DNA of 64,000 bases. Origin: Anaspis maculata (lineage: Eukaryota; Arthropoda; Insecta; Coleoptera; Scraptiidae). The stretch's first letter is position 1. Each line of letters begins with the position of its first letter. This document shows positions 33,197 through 43,944 of the stretch, piece by piece. The translations under genes and the position numbers were made by a program. A model generated the notes under the pieces. The model searched no databases, was not told the DNA's origin, and saw nothing but the letters and a program-made list of their open reading frames with translations. Where the stretch lies: the NCBI GenBank assembly GCA_949128115.1, contig OX421962.1:9394262-9458261 (forward strand). The letters run 5' to 3'.

Positions 33197-33303
33197 GTTA
33201 GTTCACAAGTAGGTGCAATTACTCAGTGGATCACGGTAGAAGTTCAATTGAATGTGTTGTGTTAATTTTATTGATCGCTTGGATAAATTATAGAACATAA
33301 CTT

Positions 33304-33744
33304 CATCCACATAGGATTAGTGCAGTGGCAACGGTATGATAAAAAAGTTAAAGTATAGGTTTTTGCATTGAGCGTTCACATAGACTTACGGTAAGAAACG
33401 AGTGGCAGTGGGAGTGCAGTTGGGATGGCAGAAGTTTGAAGTTTTCTGGCATTCTGCACTGCCCTTGCCAATTCTCTTGCCATCGCCAATCACAATCCAC
33501 GATTCCGTTGCTAAGCTATTATTGCGGCGTGATGACTTGACTGATAATGCGAATCTGCTACTGTAAGAAGCGAATGCCAAATTTTAAACGTTACAAGATA
33601 GAACCGTTTGACGGTTGTTGCGTCAGGTCGGCAGCTGACGTGTCAAGTTGCCAGTTTCGCAATAATTCTGGACGCTCGTGGTAAGATTGGTTTATTACCT
33701 ACGCAGTCCCCCTGTAGTCCAACTGCACTAATCCTATGTGGATG
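33304..33744. mobile_element. 441-bp MITE with 23-bp perfect TIRs
   Basis: CATCCACATAGGATTAGTGC at 33304 and GCACTAATCCTATGTGGATG ending 33744 are exact reverse complements; the match extends to 23 bp. The interior is non-coding. Confidence 0.85.
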
Positions 33745-35295
33745 CGGCTTCACTTTTGTGTATAAGTAGTCGTGAATATTTTCTGAACATTGCTTTTATC
33801 GATGAATTCGCCACATAATCGCATAATTATTATCGTCAAATTTGAAATTTCTGCCAACAAACGTGGTAATCGATTCTCAGAAAATCACTTTTTTCTCATT
33901 TTTTCATGCAATGGTTCGTTTTGCAGTCGTTTAGGCAATTCTGAAGATTTGCGCCTGGTCTGGAACACCCACCCAGCGCGTCTAGGATAAGATATTTTCC
34001 CCTGTTTCTAAGTCCTGTTTCAACGTTTGCTTATCATTGTTCAGCGGATGTGTTTGAATTTGCTCGCATGTGTTTAGTTGGTAGTGAATCGTGGGCAGAA
34101 GAAGGTTATTTCAGCTTGAGCTCATCGTCGTTTTCCATACCCAGATCCACGTGTAGCTGGGTGAGTGCTTGACGATGGGGAGGGAACAGTAGGAGCTGGT
34201 TGTGTTGGAGCTGGTGGTAGCATTTGAGAGATCTGACGTCGTGGATGATACGTGATAGGAAGTCAATGCCTTCCCGAAAATTGATCCGTTTATATCAATT
34301 GAGTATGCAATCAGTCATCAGCAGCGAGGCTGATAATGATAGTATGCAATGCACTCCTTTCGCAGCGGTGCAATTTAGCGAGAAAAAGTTATTCCGGAGA
34401 AGTGGCTCCAGTGTCAATGTGCACACGTCGGGCAGTGAGAAGAGACTAGCGAGAAACAAAATAGTGTACATAGCTCGCAAGAAAGTGTATTTTTGCATTC
34501 GTGTAAAAATGAAGTAATTCTGATGTTAATGCGGAAATGTCACTTTCGTTGCTTGTTATGTAACGTTCCATTTGCGGTATCTGGTTTCCCTTAGCCGCCA
34601 CAAAAGCTAGTTCCAAAAATCGAACATCTAAGGTTATGATTGGCAATTGAGCAGCGCATCTTAGCCAACTTGATCGTAGTTCTACACGCAAGCACATGCA
34701 ACCGGCCTTGGTTATTGTCACTCCAAGTTATATTTTTTCAACTCCATGTTTTCTTACCTGTACCTTTAACCCTCGTTAATGTGCCCAACCGTGAAAATGT
34801 GCTCACCCTTGTTGCATATAAACCCGCGACCCTCAACATAATCTGGAATCCATGAATACCAAAATAAACTGCTTGAGTGGAACGTAGCATGACACCGTTC
34901 AATTTAATGCGGAGATATAATACGTTTTCCCAATAAATGTTACCCAAATATATTTCTGTGTGTGTGTTTGTGCGTTACGCGATTGCCATTTTCTATGTGT
35001 GTTGTTGTTGTTGTTATGTCGTGTTTTCTGGAAAAAGACCTAAAAAAAGTAACATTCGAATGTATATTTTAGGTGCGGTTGCAAGAGACTTGTCGTTCCA
35101 TATTGGAATGGATACTTTTAATTATGGAAAGACAATTCTACGTGACATGATGACCCGCGTTATGCCCCGTGTGTTCGGGGTACGTACACTAACCATACCT
35201 ATACTTACTACTCTTTTCTTTATTATTTATTAAATATTTGTACATAATACAGCTGATTTTTTTATGATTTATACTATACTCAGAAACACTACTTC
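33745..35295. other. No gene confidently recognised
   Basis: About 1.5 kb. A possible exon-like segment, 35073-35178, is open in one frame (SFHIGMDTFNYGKTILRDMM), preceded by TATTTTAG and followed by GGGGTACGTAC, but the protein is unknown and no partner exon was found. A short TTG microsatellite lies at 34999-35014. Confidence 0.3.
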
Positions 35296-35296
35296 C

Positions 35297-35590
35297 ATGG
35301 TGCGTTTTCGACTTGTTGCACATTTCTGGCTTGTGGCACGAGATTCAACTGAAGCACGGAGAAAGCTTAGCCTTCTTGCCTAGTTCTTATTGGCTGTGTT
35401 CAAGCCGCCCAGTCGCACTGAATTCAAATTTCGACCAATGATGTGACGTGCTCATCTATCGCTAAATAACGCTACAATTGCAAGCAGCATCACTGCCAGT
35501 GAGAACACCACTAAGGAAGATTACAGCACGCTAAATTTGAACCGTGCCAATATATTAGAAATGTGGCGAAAAGTAAAAAACGCACCGCAT
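35297..35590. mobile_element. ~294-bp MITE with ~50-bp imperfect TIRs
   Basis: ATGGTGCGTTTTCGACTTG and CACATTTCTGGCTTGTGGCA on the left pair with the reverse complement of the right end, which closes AAAACGCACCGCAT. Confidence 0.65.
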
Positions 35591-36405
35591 CATTTCCTCT
35601 AAGCTTCAACAGCCTCATATATGGAATGTTTCAAGTTCTCTTTGCTCCTGCATTTTTATTACGCTTTAGGTGTGTGTGTAGCACTCAGCTTGATTAGACA
35701 CCAGCATGTTGTAGTTTAGTTAGTATATTTAAGAATTTAGATTGGATGGATTTTTCTCGGAACTTGCGAGAAATCCTTGTGCCCACAAAAACTTTCGCTG
35801 ATTAGCCAATACAAACAGACAGATCCGGATGAGAAGACGACAAAGTGTTGATGTTTCTGCATATTCAGATCATCAGTACCTACGTTAGTTCTGTTAGAAC
35901 TGTTAGCTCTGTGCTGTTAGTGAGTACAGTTTAATAAAAGGTGAGTTCACGGCTGTGCAAATTCTAGAGGCGCAAAATATTTTGTGAAAGTTCAGACACC
36001 ATCGAAAGAAGCCAAGAGCGGTGTTTCACTGCTAGTCCACTGCTAATTAATTGGACACTCTCATTTATAAGATTCAATCAAAACTTCAAAAGTCTCCGTG
36101 GAAGTTTTCTCTGTAGGTAGCGCAATCTTCACGTATCGATCGGTAATGATAAAGGTAGGTAGTGAATTGTTTCTAATAAAATTCCGAGAAGCAACAGATA
36201 CAACTTTATCGACAAAGAAGCAAACCAACGGCGGTTAGTGAATATTCTAGTTTCAAGCAGTTCCCATTGAGTAGGTATGGGGTGTCCGGTGTCATGTTGA
36301 TAATACAAAACTTGCTGGAAATTCATCAACTCTCGTTGAATGGTGTCTCTGAATTTGGCCTGTAGAGTTTACTTTGCAAAAGCAGCACAGTTCAGGCTCG
36401 CGAAT
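35591..36405. other. No gene recognised
   Basis: Unassigned, AT-rich; TTAGTTCTGTTAGAACTG near 35886 is a short inverted repeat. No domain in any frame. Confidence 0.35.
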
Positions 36406-37463
36406 TTTGGAAATGGCCCAGACAAACGGGTGTGTTGTTTGACTGATATGGAAACTGGCTGGGAACGCCGTAAAAACCACTGCTCAAAACCGTCAGTGTG
36501 AACGCTTCTGATAATTCTTCGTAAAAAATGTGGATCTTTCATGCCCAGTGCGCATGTTAAACGTATACACGCATACCAAAACATTTGATTTGTGATAATA
36601 GCAGCTCCATCATATCATTGGTATTTTTGCTGCAGCATTATCAGTGCGGCATTTTGTGTGCACCTGTATATGCAAAAATAAGTTTTAGTGATGTTGTTAC
36701 TGTTATATTTGGTAACACTCACAAAATTACAGGACAATTAACTTTTGATTACTTCATGACATTGATCATGTCATTCAGTGGTGTCTCTGAATTTTGTCAG
36801 GAGAGTTTACGTCTCAAACGGTCGTCATCAAAATGTCTCATGCTCATGTCAAAAACTTATACACGGCTACCGAAACATTTGATTGGCGATAATGGCAACT
36901 TAATCCGAATATTGACGCAAAAGAACGCACCATGTTACGAGCACTTTGTGTAATCAAAATAACTCTTGGTTATGTACTACTGCCATATGAACACTACAAT
37001 GCCTACTGAAACTTCAGCTTCCGGCCACTTGAAGCTGGTGGTATGTTGCCGAATGCTATATCTAAATATCTTCCATGACAATAGTTTATAATCAAAATTG
37101 GGATTGTGCCAAAAATAGCACACTTTTGTTTCGATTAATGGGATAAAGTTGTCATTATCGCAAATCAGATGTTTTGGTGTGCGTGTATATGCACGTCCAA
37201 CATGGACATGAAGGATCCACATTTTTTGAAACGATCCATTGAGAAGTGAACTCTATAGGACAATTAAGATCAAGTTGGATCATTTCCGCGATTATTATTC
37301 ATCAGACATCAGATTTCTTATTAATCATTGGTTCGAAATGAAAATGCTAGTGAAATATTGTCACTTTCTGTACTGATACACTGCCTAATTTTTCATTCGT
37401 TGATGGGCTACAAAAATAAACCGTTTTTGTTCACACTTAACGTTATGAAAAGTATGGTACTTT

Positions 37464-39515
37464 CAGTGCCGTCTTTAGGGATGGGCCTGAAGGGCCTATG
37501 CTCAGGGCCCCGGCTTTCTTTGGGAGGCCCCGAAGTTTTATCAATTTCCAAAACAAAAGATTATTTTTGTGGAAATATATTGTTCTCATATACCGTTACG
37601 GTCTTTCAATTATGTCACTTCTTGAGTTGATCTTGCCCCCTTTATAGCCCAGGCGCCAGGGAGCAAAAATCAGCTCGATAAGGAAATAATTGTTTCCTGG
37701 CTGGAAACTAGCTTAAAACGATCTGTGTAGCTTGGGTTTTGACATACTAGTTTCCCCCCTTTCGGAAATGTCGGCGTCATGTCGCCATCATCAACAAGAA
37801 GTGCACCAGCGTGGTTTTTGCCGATATCTTGTTTTTGGGCCATCTGACAGCAAAAGATGTGAGGAGTCATTTTGAAACCAATGAAATTCCCTACGGAACA
37901 GTTTCTAAATGACCTTTCTGCGACCTATGGTTTTTGAGATAAAGTTTCTGGAAGTGAGAGGCATTGTCGTAAAAGCTCCATGGCCACTTGACTCGAAAAA
38001 CTGAAATGTCGATGTGACAAAAAAATTTCACAATGAGATTTCTCGAGAATCCTTCATGCTATAGTTGCGGTGATGGTCTTAAACTTTTTCTCTTGAACCT
38101 TTGATTACGAATATAAAAATGTCAGAAACGCCACTTTGTACATATACAGGGTGAACTGAGGGACTCAAATCAGATCAGAGAAATTTTACATATTTCTTCG
38201 ATTTAGCCTATATGCGACACTCTAAGCACCTAACACGAGTCCAATATCAATATGAATTTGCTCTGTAAGCTTCACTTAATACACTAAAGAAGTGGTCAGC
38301 TCACAGCTTCACTGTAAAATGTTTTGAAGGCCCTCTGAAATCATCAAAATATTAAAAATTACAGTACCAAGGAATGTATATAACAGTATATTATATACCA
38401 AGGGACCAAAGTGGATTTTAAATTTGGGGATTTGGACCTAAAGGGCCCTCGAGCAACAAACTTCACCCAAGGGATCAAAAATTCACTTTGGTTCCTTGGT
38501 ATATAATCTACTGTTACATACATTTCGTGCTACTGTAAATTTTGATGATTTCAGAGGGCCTTCAAAACATTTCACAGGAAGGCTGTGAGCTGACCACCTC
38601 TTGAGTGTATCAAGTGAAGCTTACAGAGCAATGCATATTGATATTGGACTCGTGATAAGTGCTTAGAGTTTCGCATGGGCTACATCGAAGAAATATGTCA
38701 AATTTCTCTGTTCTGGTTTGATTCCCGTAGTACACCCTGTATATGTACAATGTGACGTTCTTGACTTTTCAATATTCGTAATCTACGGTTTAAGAGGAAG
38801 AGTTTAAGACCATCACCGCAACTATAGCATGAAGGATTCTCGAGTAATCTCATTTTGAAATTCTTTTTGTTACATCAACATTTTAGTTTTTCGAGTCAAG
38901 TGGCCATGAAGCTTTCACGACAATGACTCTCGTTTCCAGAAGCTCTATCTCAAAGACCATAGGTCGCAAAAAATTGATTGAAAAACCAAACTGTAGGGAA
39001 TTTCATAAGCTTCAAAATGACTTCTTACATCTTTTGCTGTCAGATGACCCAAAATTAGGATATTCTGCAAAAACCACGCTGGTGCACTTCTTGTTGATGA
39101 TGGCGACATGACGCCGACATTTCCGAAAGGGGGGAAACTAGTATGTCAAAACCCAAGCTACACAGATCGTTTTAAGCTAGTTTCCAGCCAGGAAACAATT
39201 ATTTTCTTATTGTTTTCCCTGGCGCCTGGGCTATTACTTCTCAAGTGCACGCGGCGCTCCATCTCACAGAACTTATCCAAAAAAGCCGGTTTTCTAGCGA
39301 AAATTTCCAATATTGATTGTAATTGTGCTGAAAAAGTCAAAAAGTGAGATCGCAAAACGCTTGAAAAATGCCGATTACTATCAGCATTATTATTATTATG
39401 TTAAAAAAAAAACGACTGCGGTGCTACCATTCACGTTTTTTTTTCGCATATCTTTATGAGAGAGCCCCCTCATTGCCTTGTGCGCGGGGCCCCATTTTTT
39501 CAAAATACGGCACTG
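37464..39515. mobile_element. hAT-like element with 8-bp target duplication, carrying a long palindrome
   Basis: Ends CAGTGCCGT (37464) and ACGGCACTG (to 39515) are inverted repeats of hAT type. The 8 bp outside them are GGTACTTT (37456-37463) and GGTACTTC (39516-39523), seven of eight identical, as expected for hAT insertion. GC-rich blocks with GGGCC/GGCCCC words follow each end. No transposase is present; most of the 2,052 bp is the palindrome 37644-39244. Confidence 0.8.
37644..39244. repeat. 1,601-bp palindrome with a co-axial inner element
   Basis: ATAGCCCAGGCGCCAGGG (37644-37661) mirrors CCCTGGCGCCTGGGCTAT (39227-39244); mirrored positions sum to 76888. Inside, ACAGGGTG (38146-38153) mirrors CACCCTGT (38733-38740), sum 76886, so the inner 595-bp palindrome sits exactly on the axis of the outer one. 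TA flanks the inner ends. The core has ATATACCAAGGGACCAAAGT paired with its complement. Frames at 37670-37870 and 39108-39347 are mirror artefacts. Confidence 0.88.
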
Positions 39516-39523
39516 GGTACTTC

Positions 39524-40080
39524 AACGTAGTGATCGGAATTAGCACTAGTGAACTCTCGCTTCATCTTTCAGTGCGGAAACAAACATCATTTCCTAATAG
39601 TTGAGTTAAACTTACCCAAGAGAAGTGTGAAATTGAATCACGTATGATTATTTCATTTTTCGGGGTAACTGATATCTTTCGATTTATCAGATAGCTAATA
39701 AAGTGGCCACTTGCCCTGAATCACTAGCACAACACAAAAATACCAACAATCAATTGCCATGAAATTCGACCGTCTGTTTTTATACTAAATACAGGGTGTT
39801 ACACGAAGTAACCGACAGAGCTCAAGGGTAGATGGACCGAGGCCTATCGGAATCTGCAATTGAATTTTCTTACGGCCCACCATTTCTGATATAAAGGGTA
39901 GTTCATGCGTTAAGTCGAAAACCTTGGTCTTATTTCGCTATTAAATCAGTAGAACATAATGAAATTTTGCAGATTTATCCTATCACAAAAGATTTTTGTA
40001 GCACCCCGATTAGTTCATGAGAACAGTAGAGCCGCACTTGTAATTTTGTTCTTCGAGTTTTTGTTGAAAAAGTCATCTTG
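39524..40080. other. Unassigned, with one orphan ACAGGGTG terminus
   Basis: TACAGGGTGTTACACGAAGT near 39793 looks like one end of an ACAGGGTG-type element whose other end is missing. Nothing else recognised. Confidence 0.4.
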
Positions 40081-40081
40081 T

Positions 40082-40825
40082 ACAGGGTGTTCCAAAAATA
40101 CACGGACAACGTTCTAGGGCAGCTTGTCCTCATCGAAACAACAAAAAAAGTTCCCATGAACATGGGTCCGAGAATGCTTCCTAAGGGAGCTACAGGCCCC
40201 CAAAGGTGGGATCCTGAAGATAGTTCTCATTCAATATCTCCAAAACCGTCCAAGACAAATCAATCAAACTCGACACATCCACTTACCTTCTTGCGCTCAA
40301 CAAAATGAGGTTAGATTATTCCCAAAATAATTCACCAAGAGTGAGTCACGCTGAGGTTTGGGGGTAAAAATAACCCCTAACTTTTTTTAATGTGAATCGT
40401 CTATAAATTCAACAAGAAATTATAAAATATAGGAGTTTTCTACCAAAAAAAGGTTCCCTTGTTCAACCTCGGTAGACGTTCACGAAATATTTGAGTTTAA
40501 ATGTATGAAAACGTGGTCAGTAACGCTAATTTTTCAATTACGATATTCAAGGCGAAAGGAAAACCATTTCGAAGCAACTTAATTTTTGTTAGGCATCCAA
40601 ATTTTGTTGGGCATATAAAAGTTATTGAATGTGTCAAGTTTGATTGATTTCCCTTCAACGGTTTCGGTAATATTAAATAAACACCATCTTCAGGGTTCCA
40701 CCTTTAGGGGCCTGTAGCTCCCTCAGAAAGCGTTTCCGGACCCATGTTCATGGGAACTTTTTTTCTTGTTTTGATAAAAGGAAGCTGCCCCAGAATGTTG
40801 TCGGTGTATTTCTGGGACACGCTGT
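40082..40825. repeat. 744-bp palindromic MITE with ACAGGGTG-type ends
   Basis: ACAGGGTGTTCCAAAAATAC at 40082 mirrors the right end closing GACACGCTGT at 40825; one end base differs (CACGCTGT). TA flanks both ends. GTTCCCATGAACATGGG and GGGGCCTGTAGCTCC blocks pair across an axis near 40453. No coding content. Confidence 0.85.
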
Positions 40826-41720
40826 ATATACACTAATTCCCAAAATCGGACGACACGTTCGAAAACCACATGAAAAAGCTACAAGAGCTTAAATTGGTGG
40901 GCATTCCTGAAAACTTCAATGTTCCATGGAAAATAATCAAGAAAATGTTCCAGCTTGATTTTGATTAGTCCTTGAAGTTTATTCCTGATGGATCGTTGCA
41001 ACAAATGTGGATCCTTCATGCCCATGTCGAACGGGCATATACGTGCATATCAAAACATCTGATTCGCGACAATGTCAACTTGATTAAGTAGACAACTTTA
41101 TGGATATAGATGTGTGCTATTTTTCGGATAAACTTGATTTTTGATCATATACTACTTACTATCATATAGTAACACAATAACACATGCTCCATGTCATCGA
41201 GTGGTCGAAAGTTGAAGTTTCAGTTGGCTTTGTAGTGTTTCCATGGCAGTCGTACATAATCAGAAATTATTTTGATTATACAAGGTACCAGCGACATTGC
41301 ACATTCTTGTGCTTCAGAAATCAGACAAAGTTGCCTTTATAGTCAATCAAATGTTTCGTTATGCGTGTACAAGTTTGACATGGGCGTGACGAGACATTTT
41401 GATGCCGGCTCTTTGAGAAGTAAACTTTTTCGGCCAAATTCAATGACGTTATCGAGTAATCGAAAGTTGGAGCTCCAGTAATTTTTCAACTGTACCTCAA
41501 CGATAATATGATGAAGCTGCCATTATTGCGGATCAAATGTTTTGGTATGCGTGTATACATTTGACATGGGCATGAAGGATTCACATTTCGCTTGAAGACC
41601 TATCAGAAGAGTTTGCACTGATGATTTTAGACCGCGGTTCTTACGGCGTTCCCAGCCAGTTTTCATAGCATCAGTTAAACATCACACCCATCTGTCCAGG
41701 TCCTTTCCCACACTCGGGGG

Positions 41721-42515
41721 CCAAAACCGTCCGTGTAAACGCTGCTATCAGAATATAGTTTATATGTACTTACCTCTTGTATCACTTGCTTACGTCTAGG
41801 GCGGTACAAAAGTGGTACGATGTGTTTTTTTCATCACGCTCGTATAAATAAAAGTCGCGGGTTTATCGCATCACAGTGCATTCTCAAAGAACATTATCAT
41901 TATTGTCATCAGGGCCTGTGGATACTTGGAGCACTTCCTTTGCCTAAAAAAAGGTAGGCAAAGGTTTGGCGACCTTCAACATGTCGCGTATAGCGCGGCG
42001 CCTCCACCATATCACGTCCTTATGGACGTTGCCCGTTATCTATAGAGGAGCTCCTGTTGATTCTTCTTCTCAAGACAGCTTTTGCAGCGTTTGTACATGT
42101 GAACTGCAGGGGCAAGGCATGCAATAATAATGACAACGATTTCTGCTACTTCGTTGGCTCGAGGGCTGCCGTCGCCCCTTCTGCTGCCGTTTCGCTGTTT
42201 ACGGCCTGTGCGATCACTATTTCCTTCTTATTCGAGCTCTTAGTCCCCATAGCGTATTCCGACCGGTTCAATCGATCAAATCTGGTTAATAACTTGAACG
42301 TCCGCCAACAAATTTTGTAGTGGTAGCCATAAGCACACCGCAGTGGCCAGGCTCGCGATTCCGCGAACAAAAATCATATTCGAAATTGCTAATGAATGTG
42401 ACAATTGCATAATTTCGTCAAACAAAATTTCACACACTTTTTTGCAGATCTATAATATGGCGGATTTGCGACCCTCCCTGATCTTCTACTTCATTCCTTT
42501 ATTGCTTGACATACA
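41721..42515. other. No gene recognised; possible core promoter
   Basis: TATAAATA at 41843-41850 is followed 28 bp later by TCACAGTG (41871), the spacing of a TATA box and initiator. No ORF with a domain follows, so its role is unknown. A block beginning GCGCCTCCACCATATCACGT at about 41998 is weakly repeated in direct orientation near 43993. Confidence 0.25.
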
Positions 42516-42517
42516 GA

Positions 42518-43940
42518 TAGTCCAGGAATTATAGAATAAATAGTGAACAAAAATTATAACTAGCCGGATTCTTGTATGTAAGCTCAGTTAAGCATGTAGT
42601 TCAACATAGTGAAAGTCTTCAAGAATCCGGTGTGAGCTTCGGCCGTTGTGGCCTCGAGAAGAACTTGAGGATCTGTTTTCGTGTTTATCTCGTGAACGAT
42701 GGCACTTGGAGGAAAAATATTTGTAGCAAAATTGTAGGAAATTGTCTTGTCTACAAGAAAGGTCCTTATATATTCCATCATCAGTCCACTCGTTCTTTGT
42801 CAAAACACAAGAAAAGCTAAATAGTCCAGATGCTCGATGCCGAAGACTGTACGGACCTTGAGTTTTATGATAGCAGGGTGCCACTTGGTAGAGGTGTTGT
42901 TCGATCCATTCTCTTTTGATTGAAACTTAATGCCATCAATACCAACTATGCCGGCGGCATATACAGGGTGACATAAAAATAAAAAGTTAAACAAATGTAC
43001 CTCAAGAACCAGAATAGGTGAAGACATGTAAATCACCAAAAATATTTCTAATTTCATGACCATGAAGTCGTCGTGAACTTGAATAAAATATATTGAGCAG
43101 TTTCTGAAATATCTCCAGAAGACTGAGGTCGCAAAAAAAATAGTTTTCCGTATATCAGTAATTCTTCAGATCTTGAATCGAAATTTGGTGTTTTGAATCG
43201 AAACAATGATAAATTACATTTGAAATGAAAATACAGTGAAAAGCCCTCTCTAGGCCAACTAATTTTAGAAAAAACACAGTCAACTTTTTTCTGATAAGTA
43301 GACAAAAATATTTTTTTTTTGTAACAACTTCAGTCTTTTGGAGATACTCTAAAAACGGCTCAAGATATTCAATTCAAGTTTACGACGACTTCATGACCAT
43401 GAAATCGGAATTATTCATGGCGATTTACATGTCTTCACCTATTTTGGTTCTCGAGGTACAAATGTTTAACTTTTAATTTTTATTTCACCCTGTATATGCC
43501 GCCCGCATAGTTCGTCTTGATGGCTTCAAGTTTCAACCAAAAGAGAGTGGATCAAACAACACCTCTACAAAGTGGCACTCCGCCATCATAAAACTCAAGG
43601 TCCATACCACTCTTCAGCATTGAGCATCTGGACTATTTTTATTTTCTTGTTTTTTGACGTAGAAGGAGATGACTGACGATGAAACGTCTAGGAATCTTTC
43701 TTGTAGACAATAAAATTTTCAACAATTTCTTCCCAGGAACTTTTTCCCCAAGTGCTATTGTTCATGAGATATACGCGAAAAACTGACTCTCAAGTTCTTC
43801 TCGAGGCCACAACGGCCAAAGCTCACACCGGATTCTTGAGGACTTTTACTATGTTGAACTACATGCTTGACTGAGCTTATATACAAAAATCCGGCTAGTT
43901 ATCATTTTTGTTCGCTATTTGCGATTTAACCTGCTGAAAT
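42518..43940. repeat. 1.42-kb palindrome with a co-axial ACAGGGTG-bounded core
   Basis: AACTAGCCGG (42558) mirrors CCGGCTAGTT (to 43900), sum 86458; ACAGGGTG (42963-42970) mirrors CACCCTGT (43486-43493), sum 86456. Outer and inner palindromes therefore share one axis near 43228. The outer arms contain CACACCGGATTCTTGA and GGCCGTTGTGGCCTCGAG, the core GATTTACATGTCTTCACC. TA flanks the inner ends. Short frames here are mirror artefacts. Confidence 0.88.
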
Positions 43941-43944
43941 TCCT

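Larger units (their letters stand above)
36411..41720. repeat. Large composite inverted repeat with dispersed ~80-bp motif copies
   Basis: GGGAACGCCGTAA at 36461-36473 mirrors TTACGGCGTTCCC at 41641-41653, and the flanking ~150 bp (GACAAACGGGTGTG; AAAACCGTCAGTGT) pair too. Inside the arms a ~80-bp motif (a TGTGGATCCTTCATGCCCAT block followed by a CATACCAAAACATTTGATT-like block and GCGATAATG) occurs plus near 36530, 36830 and 41000 and minus near 37210, 41340 and 41590. The middle is filled by other insertions. Confidence 0.7.
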
